DNA from: Marchantia polymorpha subsp. ruderalis
Taxonomy: Eukaryota; Streptophyta; Marchantiopsida; Marchantiales; Marchantiaceae
Assembly: GCA_037833965.1 (NCBI GenBank)
Contig: AP031355.1
Coordinates: forward strand, 23,771,501 to 23,835,500
Direction of reading: 5' to 3'
DNA length: 64,000 nucleotides
The notes beneath the pieces were generated by a model that saw nothing but the letters and a program-made list of their open reading frames with translations, was not told the DNA's origin and searched no databases. Every line of letters starts with the position of its first letter. The first letter of the stretch is position 1. Position numbers and translations under genes: made by a program. Shown here piece by piece: positions 12,700 to 22,712 of the stretch.

Positions 12700-15600
12700 T
12701 TTGCATCAGCGATTGTATCATGGGTGTGAGTTAAGTTGTGTATTGAACTTCCATCGCGCATCATAAGTTCTTCCTGCCCTTTGCTTCACTTTAGCGCAAA
12801 AGTGGATTTCACACTCAAGCTTAATTTGATTAATCTTACATTTAATACAGCCGTGCGCTCTGATTGCAATCGAGTCAATTCTAACCATATATTATAACCC
12901 AATAGATTCCTTTATGTCAAGAATCAAAGTGTCATAGTTTCGTTGCCATATGCTTCCATGCAGTGCACTACTTCCAATTTTTTCCCTTTGTCCTGTCCCT
13001 ACAAAAATTGTATCTCGGTCTTGTCTCGTTATCATATGTTTTCATGTTGTGCACTACTTCTCATTCTTCTTATTCCCACGAAAACTATATTCATGTTCAT
13101 GTCCTTGCATGGTATTGAAAGCATTTTTGTGTCTCTATGATCCATTATGGAATTCTTTTATGTAGAGTTATTAGGATGAAGGATAATTAGTCTGAACTAC
13201 ATGAAAACTAGCCGCTTGTTTTTGTTGGAATGTACTATTATGGTCAACGTATATGGTTTGACACTATTTTTGAGCTGGCCCCAAAGCTTTTATCTTTAAG
13301 CTATATATTCAAATAGAATTTGCAAAAATAGCTTGTAGTAAGTTTAACTCAATACGTTAATTAATAACATTTATCAAGTCCAATCAATCTTATACATTTT
13401 TGAGTCTTTCATATTAGCCTACTTACAATCAAGATAGAACTTTGAGTTGTAAATTTTAACAAGTTCGTTAACTTCACTTTCACTTTTGTACTTTACAATT
13501 CATCTCCTCATGTTATGAAAGCTAAAGTTATATTAAGCCCATTTCATGGGTAGTACTTCAATATATTGGTAAAAATTACAATCAAATTACATTGTTGATA
13601 CACACAAGAAATAAACTTGAAGACGCTAGAAAAGTATTCGAATGTCATACATCATGGAATTTTTTGATTCAATTTTTTATTCTTCATCAAATTTTTGAAA
13701 ATAATCTGCACTTAGTAATTGAAATAATATATATATTGAGTAAATATACAGTTTAAATATAATACTCTTCATTTTTATGATAAAAAAATACATATCATCA
13801 CATGAGATTTAGAAAAGCAAGACAAAACTTCAAGCAGCATTTGTTCATATTTCAAAAACAACCTGACATGCTCCATTGAATTGACTGTTTAAATGATACT
13901 TTCAAGCTGAATATCAGAAAATTTCAAATATGAAAATATTAAAAAAATCTATTTCCAAATACAAAATCTTTAACAAGCCATACGAATGTTTGTGAGAGTC
14001 ATTAAAAAAAATTTGAAACCATTTGTTGGATAAACATGATATGTTTGATTCCATGAATTTTTTTATCATCGTGTCAAATATAAGCAATAGAATTTATATT
14101 CTAGGAAAAACTATGATAATGATAAACTTTCCATTACAAACTGAGCTCAAATCATTGTTTATAAATGTCTATTTGATCCGTTTAACTTCATTCTAATGCA
14201 AAATAACTAAAAACAGTTATTCATGATAAAATATAAATTATTATGATTTGTATCTAGTGTGTAAAATCATAGTCAATGATATAAAAATAAAATATACACA
14301 GTAAGGTCTTTTCATCAAGGTTAAAAAATCAATCATAAGCATCAGTGATGAGTAACACTAAAATCTTTTTTTTTAATTAGGTTTTGAAAAAAATAACACA
14401 TATAATCTTGAATTTTTAATTTTATCATAGAAATGTCATGAAAAAATTAAAATTGATTTACAATAATTTTTCCATCAAAATCCTTTATAGCTTTGCAAAG
14501 GGTTCGGCCCGAAACTTAAAGGAAGACTGATCCTCTATCATAGGTCTGAAATTGCAAAGAGAGTAAAAAATGCAAAGAAAATAATATACCAGTGATTAGG
14601 GTTTACCAATTTTATAATTATAATCTGAATGTATTCATGTATCAAATTACTAAAAATTACGAACATTAAAATTCATATAATTTTTGGAAAAGCCTTGTTT
14701 GTAGACATTGTAGAATGTGTACAAACAAGGTTTTTCCAAAAAAATGGACATAAGATCATAATGACTCCTGGTTTGCACATAAAAATAAACATTTTCGAAA
14801 TAGCAGCCAGTATTACTTTTAAGTGTCAATTTTGATTATGATCATTTATACAAATTTTAAAACATATGTGACATTAACTTTTTCTGTTAGTTTTATTTTT
14901 CATCAATAATATATATATACACATGTTCTATCACATTCTTTCAAAGATCTTGGACATCAATATCAAGCATAAAAAAGATTCATTTTTATTTCAATAGTAT
15001 GAAAAAAGAGTACCACTTGTAGCATCATAAAATGTGCATTAATTACAAACTATTATAGTGTTTATCTACCAACAAGAATATTTTTTTCAAAAAAAATTGG
15101 AAAGTAAAGCCAAATATCATGTAACACAACTCACATTATTTTTATCAAAGTTTTATTTTGACATGGTGTATTTTTTTTAATGTTTTATTTAGATATTCAG
15201 CATAAAAAACGTGTTATCATTAAATTCTGCTGGTTTTTATTAGCATGAGAAAAATTTCAAAATAGATTTCACATTTTTTTAGAGCAAGATATTTTTTGAG
15301 TCTTTGATTTTCATTTTATTCATTCATTCATCTTAATAATTCTAAGAAAAGCTTATATTGTTTCAAAAAATTTCTATGACAACTTTCAATATAATAGACA
15401 TTCATACCTTGAAATAATATTTTTGCAAATGATTGCAAAAAATATCTTGCTCAAATTACATAATAATTTCATATGTATATTTTATCAATTATTTGATCAA
15501 ATAAATCATTACAGAAGAATTAAAAATGAAGACGTTGATCTTTTACACTTGAAAATTTTCCTATCATTATACTGCTTCAAGTATTTAAGGAGTGTTTAAG

Positions 15601-16077
15601 GAAGCTCATTCACTTATACAAAATAAAAATACATTTATAAAAGGGAAAAAATTAATATATTACCTGAAGATTTTAAAGTTCAAAGTGTTATTTCACATAT
15701 AAAGATATGCATGGATGCATCCATTAAAATCTATAAAAAAAGTCTAGAATATATTACAAAATTAGAATCAATTAACTGTGCATGATATAAATTTTATCAA
15801 AAAATGGTATATTTTAAATATTCATACATTGAAATTAAATTTTAAATTTAATTGACATACATTTTATTTCAAAGGAATTAGAAATATTTATAAGTATGAG
15901 AATTTAAGAATATATATATAAAATACCACAGGTTTTTCCATCAGTTTTAAAAAGGATATTAAAAAATAATCTCAGGATAAATTTGAAATCTAAATAATAT
16001 TTAAATATGATTTATCATTCAGCTCTTATGAAGCACTATATTTGTATGATTTTTCAATCTATGATGACATTATATGA

Positions 16078-16080
<3 letters not shown>
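12700..16080. other. AT-rich stretch without a gene
   Basis: This is a long AT-rich region with only short chance open frames. It contains the hairpin listed at 14681-14742. It also holds a pair of 16-bp inverted copies of gagcaagatatttttt, about 140 bp apart at roughly 15282 and 15437, and a TA dinucleotide run at 16084-16112 that abuts the retroelement end. No coding gene or RNA gene is recognised. Confidence 0.55.
14681..14742. repeat. Near-perfect 23-bp inverted repeat (hairpin) with 16-nt loop
   Basis: The left arm at 14681-14703 and the right arm at 14720-14742 are reverse complements except at one position. In plus-strand RNA that position would be a G-U pair, so the stem would be unbroken over 23 bp. 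The loop is 16 nt. It stands alone in AT-rich DNA. It could be a tiny foldback element, a transcription-end structure or a small-RNA source; sequence alone does not decide. Confidence 0.75.

Positions 16081-16083
<3 letters not shown>

Positions 16084-16112
<29 letters not shown>
16084..16112. repeat. (TA)n microsatellite at the edge of the retroelement
   Basis: A pure TA dinucleotide run of about 29 bp directly precedes the partial LTR copy starting at 16116. It marks the outer boundary of the element on this side. Any target-site duplication here would be obscured by it. Confidence 0.9.
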
Positions 16113-16114
<2 letters not shown>

Positions 16115-16115
16115 C

Positions 16116-16229
16116 TGTCGTGCGAATACATATCGCCATACACTCTACATCGCTGACATGCTACTCACATACACATATGCACACATACACACATATAAGG
16201 CGCGAGAGAGTACACACTCAAATGTCACA
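16116..16229 (-). repeat. Partial extra LTR copy outside the 3' LTR
   Basis: This 114-bp block repeats the first 114 bp (in element orientation) of the neighbouring LTR. The pair differs at only two positions over about 118 bp. It begins TGTGACA on the minus strand, directly after the end of the full LTR with a 2-nt spacer, and stops at the TA run. The element's 3' side thus carries about 1.3 LTRs in direct orientation. Confidence 0.85.
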
Positions 16230-16231
16230 AC

Positions 16232-16640
16232 TGAAATAAAAGGGAGATTCCTCATTGGAATTCCCGTCGATCAATTACCCTACTGGCAACAAACCGTCAC
16301 CGTCACAAACATGAGTCAAGCCCAACCCACTCCACACTCAGAGAATCCAGGTCGACGCAAAGGGAAAAGTCGCTCTACGCTCCCAACGCTTTCAGGCTCG
16401 ACTCGAAGAACTAACGTTCTTCGAGCCGTCCCCGACTGTATACCCCTCGTGACCCGAACCCTATTTCCACGTATAAATATAGTAAGTGCCCAAACTGCGT
16501 GAGCCGACTCGTAACTACATGACAGCTGTCGTGTGAATACATATCGCCATACACTCTACATCGCTGACATGCTACTCACATACACATACGCACACATACA
16601 CACATATAAGGCGCGAGAGAGTACACACTCAAATGTCACA
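16232..16640 (-). repeat. 3' LTR, about 409 bp, TG...CA ends
   Basis: On the minus strand the LTR opens TGTGACA at 16640 and closes TTATTTCA at 16232, the usual TG...CA ends. A purine run, AGAGGGGCGAG, lies just upstream (16653-16643) as a polypurine tract. A TATA box, TATATTTATA, at 16481-16472 places the RNA start near 16450. The 37-nt segment at 16438-16402, complementary to the primer site, comes just after that point. The copy at the other end of the element matches 288 bp of this LTR. Confidence 0.85.
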
Positions 16641-16761
16641 ACTCGCCCCTCTAGCTGGTGGTCAGGTCCCTCTGACTCCTAGGTAGCCCTATCTACAACT
16701 ACATGCTATACACCTTCGTGGGTATGCGAACCAGTAGGCCGGGTGTTATGTCGCCCCATCG

Positions 16762-18368
16762 TTAGTCGCCTATCTGCAATTCATAACATGTGAAGATCAA
16801 GTCATCTAGCCCTTCTGAAGTACATTGAGGACAAACCCATCGTCCAGCCGGAATAACATCGATAGGCGGAGTCAGGCACGACATGTGCCATCCCCTAAAG
16901 CACCTATCACACACCAACATACGGGCCGCCTGACCAGCTGACCCACACAGCATGCATCTCAAGCCAGCACGTACTATCGCTAAGCTTGGGTCCATAGTGC
17001 CATCTACGTTTGGGAGGTGGCATGGCGCACAATTGCGCACATGATCCTTCCAAACAACGCCGTCACGACCCTCCAACCTGAGAGCTCCAAAAGGTAACAC
17101 CTCCCGCACTCGCAAGATTGAGCGTCCCTCCGTCACATCCAATGTCGTCGGTGCAGTCTGCTGTAGATAGACGTAGTCTCCCACATGGAATCTACGAATC
17201 GATGGTCGATAAACTCCTCCCCCAATGGTTGCATATCGCAACGTATCTCTATGTTGAGCAATCGCAATATTCTCAAACGCTGCAAGCATAACTCTCCGAA
17301 AGAGCTCTACACGCTGAGAACATACTCTCACCCACATATTCGGGTCATCAATGTTCACCACCTCGCTAGACTTACGACGAATCGATGTTGGCAAGTCTGG
17401 ATCTCGGCCGTACAATTGAAAAAAATTTGGTGAGAAGGAAGCCAAGGATGCTTGACGACTGAACCGGTATCCCATGGCCAACCACGGTAACTGGATATCC
17501 CAGTCCCCAAGATGACCTTTTTGCAGGCCATACTTGCGCAACGCCCTCTTCACCGTCTGTACAACACGTTCAGTCACATCATCCGCCTCTGGATGATCTC
17601 GCGACGTGGTCCGATGATCAATCAGTGCCTTGTCGCACAAGACCTGAAACTCACCCTGAAACTCCGTCCCATGATCGGTCAACACCTCAGCTGGTGCATC
17701 ATAGTGACTAAGCACTCTGTCAATGAAAGCATACGCTACTCCTTCACTTGCCTTGTCAGGTAATGCCACCAACTCAATCCACTTGGAGAAATGCTCCACC
17801 ATCACCAACACATACCGATGATGTCGTACAGTCAAAGGTAGTGGTCCAGCAAAGTCCAAACTTCAACGGTAACCCAACCCCATGATGGATAATGGATGTG
17901 ACACTAGTGTCTGGGCATTGAATGATGCACTCACCCGATCACAAACCATGTATCGTGATACCAACTGCTGTACCTGAGTATGCATACCACGCCACCAATA
18001 CTGACCAAGGAGTAAGCTATATGTATGCTTCACTTCAAAATGTCCCAACTCCTCATGAGCATGCCTCACAATGCGTGCTCTCTGAGCTGGATGTGGTACT
18101 ACTCGTACCCTACCGTCCTTCCAGACTCGGATCCCTCCAATCGGTATCTCTTCGCCCGTTGGAGAACACGATCTCGCTCCTTGGCATCCACTGTGCCTGG
18201 CATCATGCTGGTTCGTAGGAACTCCAACATCAATGCATCATCGTGAACATCACGCTGATCCACACCACCATCCTCAACCTCATGATCTGAATATCGACCA
18301 TTTACTTTCTGACTAGAATAAGATGTTAGATGATTCTCTCTGCTGGAGTTTCCACATAACCAACACAT
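16762..18368 (-). pseudogene. Retroelement integrase region with C-terminal PHD finger
   Basis: This is the integrase part of the gypsy fossil. An H2C2-type zinc-binding region (HEELGHFEVKHT, YWWRGM) lies at about 18070-17900. The catalytic core (MDFAGPLPL, then VLTDHGTEF, then TERVVQTVKRAL) lies at about 17859-17520. A basic C-terminal region follows. The last 70 residues form a PHD-type zinc finger at about 16960-16800: CMLCG, then MLVCDRC, then GWHMSC, then RWVCPQC. These give the C4-H-C3 ligand order of PHD fingers, which bind histone H3 tails. In chromoviruses a chromodomain holds this position. The PHD here probably plays a similar targeting role, which is inference. Confidence 0.93.
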
Positions 18369-18383
18369 GAAGGCAGATGCATG

Positions 18384-19906
18384 TCAACCAGGCACCATCT
18401 CCTTGTCAACCTCACCATGCCATCTAGCTCCAGTATCATCCTCCTGGCTAGTGCATGGATTTTGACTCAAACCATCGGCATTTAGGTTCGCAACTCCAGG
18501 TCTATGCACTACCTGAAAATCGTACTCCTGTAAGATCAGAGCCCACCGTGCAAGCTTCCCTGTGAGCTTGTCAAACTCCATCAACCACTTGAGCGGCTGA
18601 TGATCAGTGACAAGGATGAACTGTGTACCAAACAAGTAACACCTGAAGTGTGCCACAACCCACACTACTGCCAAGCACTCTCCCTCGTACGAACTATATC
18701 GCGACTCCGCTGCATTGTTCGAACGACTAGCGTACGCAACCACAAACTCCTTGCTCTCATCATCACGCTGCGTCAACACCGCTCCAAGTCCCAACATACT
18801 CCAATCAGTGTGCAACTGGTATGGACGACCTCTGATAGGTCTCCTCAAGATGGGAGCAGCCACCAACCTGGCCTTGAGCTCAACAAAAGCTCTCTTTTGC
18901 TCATCTCCCCATTGCCAGTCCTGATCTGACTTCAGCAACTGGTTCAAAGGTTTGGCTATAGCACTGAACCCCTTCACATACCTCCGGTAGTAGTTCGCCA
19001 AACCCATGAATGCACGAACTCTACTCATATCCGTGGGACGAGGTATGCGTGCAATAGCTTCCACCTTTGCTTGCTGAACTCCTAAATCACCTGGGTATAT
19101 CACATGACCCAAGTACTCAACCTTCTCCTGGAAGAACTTACACTTCCCAGGATGTAACCTCAAACCATGAGCCCTCAATCGCTCAAACATAATCTGTAAA
19201 TGTATCTGGTGTTGCTCCACAGTGTCACTAAACACCAAGATATCATCAATGTAACATCTGACAAAATCCAGCCCCGCCAGGATTTTGGGGCTGGATTTTG
19301 TCCATAACTCTCTGAAACTCAGCAGGTGCATTCTTCAACCCAAAGGGTAAGAATCGCCACTGACACAAACAATCCTTGCCGTGGGAGTTGACGCCCAAAA
19401 ACGTTATCTTGGTTTTGTCCTCCTCCCGAATTGGCAACTGATGGTATCCTGCCCGAAGATCCAAAGTACTGAAAATCCTCGCATGTCCCACCACATCGAA
19501 GATCTACTCAGGTGTAGGCATGGCATACTTATCGGACTTCTTCTGCCGATTGATAGGACGGTAGTCTCCACACATGCGCCACACATCTCCACATTGACGC
19601 ATACTCACCATGCGATAACTCCACTAATCCAGCCTCCAGTAGGTCCAACGTCCTACTCCGAATCAAATCTCTCTCCATCTCACTGTATCGATAAGGACGA
19701 CGGAAGATTCGCGTATCACTAACCAATTCTATCCGTATACCGAGTCCAATCAACGCACCCAACTCCTTCATACTGAAGGCAAAACAACTCCTATAGTCTC
19801 GTAGGAATTGTGTCAATCGTCGCCTTTCTCCTCTTGAGATCTGGGAACCAATCAATGGCTCCCATTCCTCCTCCATATACACACTAGAGGGAGGCGACAC
19901 TGTCAA
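18384..19906 (-). pseudogene. Retroelement reverse transcriptase and RNase H region
   Basis: RT motifs on the minus strand include FSTLDLRAGYHQLPI, FLPFGLKNAPAEFQRVMD and the catalytic box YIDDILVFSD (about 19240). VEYLGHVIYPG and FMGLANYYRRYVKGFS follow. RNase H follows directly, with LHTDWSMLGLGAVLTQRD, SRYSSYEGECLAVVW and LVTDHQPLKWLM giving the expected acidic residues. The region ends near 18384. These motifs are standard for Ty3/gypsy. It is part of the broken element and not an independent gene. Confidence 0.95.
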
Positions 19907-20149
19907 TGGTTGCTACTCTACACACTGCAAAGAAGGATTCTCTATACCCTCCTTCGTAGCCACCTCCACATGAGACTCCTCTCCAACTGCATGGGCTGCA
20001 ACTCTAGTAAGTCCTTTCGTCACGTCCCATAAACTTTAAGGATGACAAATATCTCGCATGTCGCCCCCAGCCATTGCCTCTACCGTCTCGGTAGGCAATG
20101 AGCTAACAAGTGGTGTACTAACCACCAAATCAACGCGCAAACGGCGTTG

Positions 20150-21435
20150 CTCCGCCAAACCCAAGCTCACAATTCACGTCAAGTAGTTCAAGTCCATAGC
20201 TTCACCCAAAACCTGACGACGCGAAGCCTCTGAAACTGTAGCAGCTGCGGTGACACCAGTCATAAATCCCATTGCACGCTCTCTCTCATCAGCGTTGGGC
20301 TCCACCGACTGATGTACTGTACTGTACTGTCCCACAGTAGTCCAAGTCCACCATTACGATATGCATGTGATGTCGGATAACTGACAAATGTAGGTAAAGC
20401 CATCCGAGGTTGACCTACGCGGTTCACCTTCGCCATATGTGTCATATCAGCAACTCTCACTATTTGAGAGTGTCGGAAAACATCCAAGATACAGTCAACG
20501 GTGAGTGTAGGATCACGCTGCACAGAATCATAGGCATGACGCAATATCTCACGTGGCAAAAGATTGGTCCACCATAAACGTGCACGATGAGCACGTGATC
20601 CAACCCTCGCAGCATCCAACAGTACTGCTGATCCAATCCATGCTCGGACTTGATGGACACTCGCCATCAACTGGGCCCGAATGTCACTCAACAATGGTAC
20701 GTTCTCCAGAATGTATGCTGGAGAACGTGTCTGGTGCACCTGAAGATGACGTAACACTCGCGTCATCTCCCAAAACATCCGAGATCTGGGATCATGCAAT
20801 CCGGTCCCATGTCCAGCGCGTGTGTGTCCCTGACATGGCCAGCCCGCAATCACCATATCAATATGGCCAACGTGGTCAAGGTCCGGCGCCCCCAGCAACG
20901 AAATGTCTGAAGGCAACGCCTTCTGGTATCCTCGAACAGCTGATTGCGGCAACAACAAAGGAAATCGCTGCATCAATTGTGCAACATGTCGTGAAGAAAC
21001 TCGACGTGCGGTCTCGTCCTTCTCCACATACAAGTATCTCCGTACGAGAATACCTGACTGCAACACTGCTGCCAAACCAGTGCTGATCCCACCTAAAAGA
21101 TCTAGCAAACAAACACCCTCTGGGGAATACTCCCATGCAATAGGTGTAGTAACTAATGGAGACAATGCGCTAGAACCACCAACTAGCCGATCAATTGAAG
21201 CTTTCTCTGGCTCTACTGGTAAAGAGGCTTCACTCCAAGACTTTTTCACCAACCTATCAGTCTCCAACTGTAGTGCCTGGCACGAACCCCATAGTGGATT
21301 ATCTAAGGGTGAAGTCACCGCCGCTGTGAAACTCATAACCTCCTCCACATCCTCGTAGACTGAGGTATCGTCGGCAGACATGTTCCTCTCCAACAAGTCA
21401 TCGGGCCAGGTAAGCATTCCCCTAAAAATCCGCAA
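20150..21435 (-). pseudogene. Retroelement-encoded DNMT3-like cytosine-5 DNA methyltransferase domain
   Basis: A 391-codon open segment (21435..20260) carries the ordered motifs of a C5 cytosine methyltransferase. Motif I is LLDLLGGISTG (residues about 110-120, AdoMet binding). Motif IV is DMVIAGWPCQG, with the catalytic Pro-Cys at about 200-201. Motif VI is YILENV (about 241-246). Motif VIII reads LLDAARVGSRAHRARLWW (about 272-289). The spacing and the AHRAR block resemble DNMT3/DRM enzymes more than DNMT1 or bacterial ones. Motif X-like sequence follows down to about 20150. It lies between protease and RT, so it is inside the element's pol region and not a host gene. DNMT-bearing gypsy elements were reported from charophyte algae and DNMT-bearing retrotransposons from dinoflagellates (de Mendoza and colleagues, 2018). 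Confidence 0.93.
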
Positions 21436-22300
21436 CAGATGCCAAGACCGTTGATGAAGATCTAGAAGGTCGATCCCGAGAAATACATCTCACTGGCAGC
21501 TCGCTCAGGCGTCCATCTCCGGACTGCCAACCAGGACGATATGCGGCAGTCTCCGTCCAATAGTCCATCCGAAAGCCCATCGGGTATAACACAACTCCAC
21601 CAACAAGCACATCATATGACTTTGCTGATGTAACCACAACACGAACTCCAAACTGCGAGCTATCATGAGGGTGATCATGCCTCAACTACACCGCTATGCT
21701 CTTGCTGGTCATAAAGTAAGACCTATCGCTGGCGCCACCAAGAGATGTCTGGATGTGGAATGGGCAAGGTTCAAACTCTGACCTCCGAATACCCAAACTA
21801 ATGCATGCAGCCTTGCCCAACATCAAGGGCTGTGCACCAGAATCCAACAAAACTCTGGCTGGGACATACACCTGTCCCGTAGAACTCACTAACCGAAATA
21901 GACCACTTCGGTTGTCCACCATACATACACCAGGAACAATACTCTCGCGATCAATGGCTGGGCGAGCTGGTAAGGACTCCATCCTCGCCGCTGCGGCCTG
22001 CCAAGTCTTCTCCTCGAACAATGTAGACGTTGAGGATGTGTCCTCAACCGTATCCTCACGTATCTCGGCACTCGTAGCAGCGACTCATTCACGTTCACAC
22101 GACGTGGCTGCTACCCGAAATACTAGAGCCAAATCAATACCAGAGTCTATCAACTCCGTGGCTGAAAACAATGGAGATCGCAAGACTGAAGTGGCCATCT
22201 GCATCACTGCACTAGATGGCACGTCTGCGTCCACAACAGATGATGTAAGAACCTCAGTTCTCACTCTAGTGTCACTAGGCGGTGCAGGTCTCATAGATGA
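21420..22300 (-). pseudogene. Retroelement leader and aspartic protease region
   Basis: Just inside the 5' LTR lie about 100-120 codons without a recognised domain. A retropepsin-like aspartic protease follows. RVLLDSGAQPLMLG, at about 21860-21825, holds the DSGA active-site signature preceded by VYVPARV. SYDVLVGGVVLYPMGF further on resembles the C-terminal half of gypsy proteases, followed by DYWTETAAYRPGW. No capsid or CCHC zinc knuckle is visible between LTR and protease. It belongs to the broken gypsy element. Confidence 0.8.
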
Positions 22301-22309
22301 ACTGCTACC

Positions 22310-22346
22310 CAGTCAAGGACGACTCGAAGAACGTTAGTTCTTCGAG
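22310..22346 (-). promoter_or_regulatory. Putative self-complementary primer-binding site of the gypsy element
   Basis: These 37 nt sit immediately inside the 5' LTR, where a tRNA primer-binding site normally lies. They do not resemble the complement of initiator tRNA-Met. They are the reverse complement of LTR positions 22517-22553 at 35 of 37 bases, and both differences would be G-U pairs in RNA. The LTR segment lies about 15-35 nt after the expected RNA start. This arrangement resembles the self-primed Tf1/sushi group. That it primes this family is inference. Confidence 0.7.
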
Positions 22347-22634
22347 TGAAATAAACGGGAGATTCCCCACTGGAATTCCCGTCGGTCAATTACCCTACTG
22401 GCAACAAACCGTCACCGTCACAAACATGAGTCAAGCCCAACCCACTCCACACTCGGAAAATCCAGGTCGACGCAAAGGGGAAAGTCGCTCTACGCTCCCA
22501 ACGCTTTCAGGCTCGACTCGAAGAACTAACGTTCTTCGAGCCGTCCCTGACTGTATACCCCTCGTGACCCGAACCCTATTTACATGTCTAAATATAGTAA
22601 GTGCCCAAACTGCGTGAGCCGACTCGTAACTACA
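22347..22634 (-). repeat. 5' LTR copy of the gypsy element (288 bp of homology)
   Basis: It aligns base for base with 16232-16519, with 11 differences in 288 bp. On the minus strand it contains the TATA-like tactatatttag (22599-22588) and ends TTATTTCA at 22347. Homology to the longer 3' LTR stops about 3 bp beyond 22634. There the sequence passes into a CT-rich 36-bp tandem repeat. Confidence 0.92.
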
Positions 22635-22640
22635 TGATAA

Positions 22641-22712
22641 ATCTCTCTCTTCTTCATTAGTTTTAGTCTTCGTAACATCTCTCTCTTCTTCATTAGTTTT
22701 AGTATTCGTAAC
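22641..22712. repeat. 36-bp tandem duplication next to the gypsy 5' LTR
   Basis: Two adjacent 36-bp units (22641-22676 and 22677-22712) begin atctctctcttcttcattag and differ at one base. They lie directly outside the 5' LTR copy, where its homology to the other LTR ends. They may be flanking host DNA or a product of rearrangement at the junction. Confidence 0.85.

Larger units (their letters stand above)
16116..22634 (-). mobile_element. Ty3/gypsy LTR retrotransposon fossil carrying a cytosine-5 methyltransferase and a PHD finger
   Basis: This element is about 6.5 kb and is read on the minus strand. Its order is: LTR, self-complementary primer-site segment, short leader, aspartic protease, DNMT3-like methyltransferase, reverse transcriptase, RNase H, integrase, PHD finger, polypurine tract (about 16653-16643), LTR. 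Integrase lies downstream of RT, which makes it Ty3/gypsy rather than Ty1/copia. No gag capsid or zinc knuckle was recognised. The coding part is interrupted in roughly half a dozen or more places, so this copy is a broken fossil. The two LTRs differ at 11 of 288 aligned positions (about 4%), mostly transitions. This suggests a fairly young insertion, perhaps a few million years at generic plant rates, although the host's own rate is unknown. No target-site duplication is evident. Confidence 0.96.

Noticed and set aside
15282-15452. MITE bounded by 16-bp inverted copies of gagcaagatatttttt
   Set aside because: No matching target duplication at the ends and the arms are AT-rich, so chance cannot be excluded.
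16074-16502. 142-codon plus-strand frame, similar to one at 22297-22617
   Set aside because: The shared peptide is just the LTR read in the plus direction; the similarity reflects the repeat and not a gene pair.
16660-16690. A tRNA-type primer site near tggtggtcagg inside the 3' LTR
   Set aside because: All domains read on the minus strand, so the primer site must lie at the other end; the match to initiator tRNA-Met is also poor.
20150-21435. DNMT segment as an independent host methyltransferase gene
   Set aside because: It lies on the same strand between protease and reverse transcriptase and within matched LTRs, so it belongs to the retroelement.
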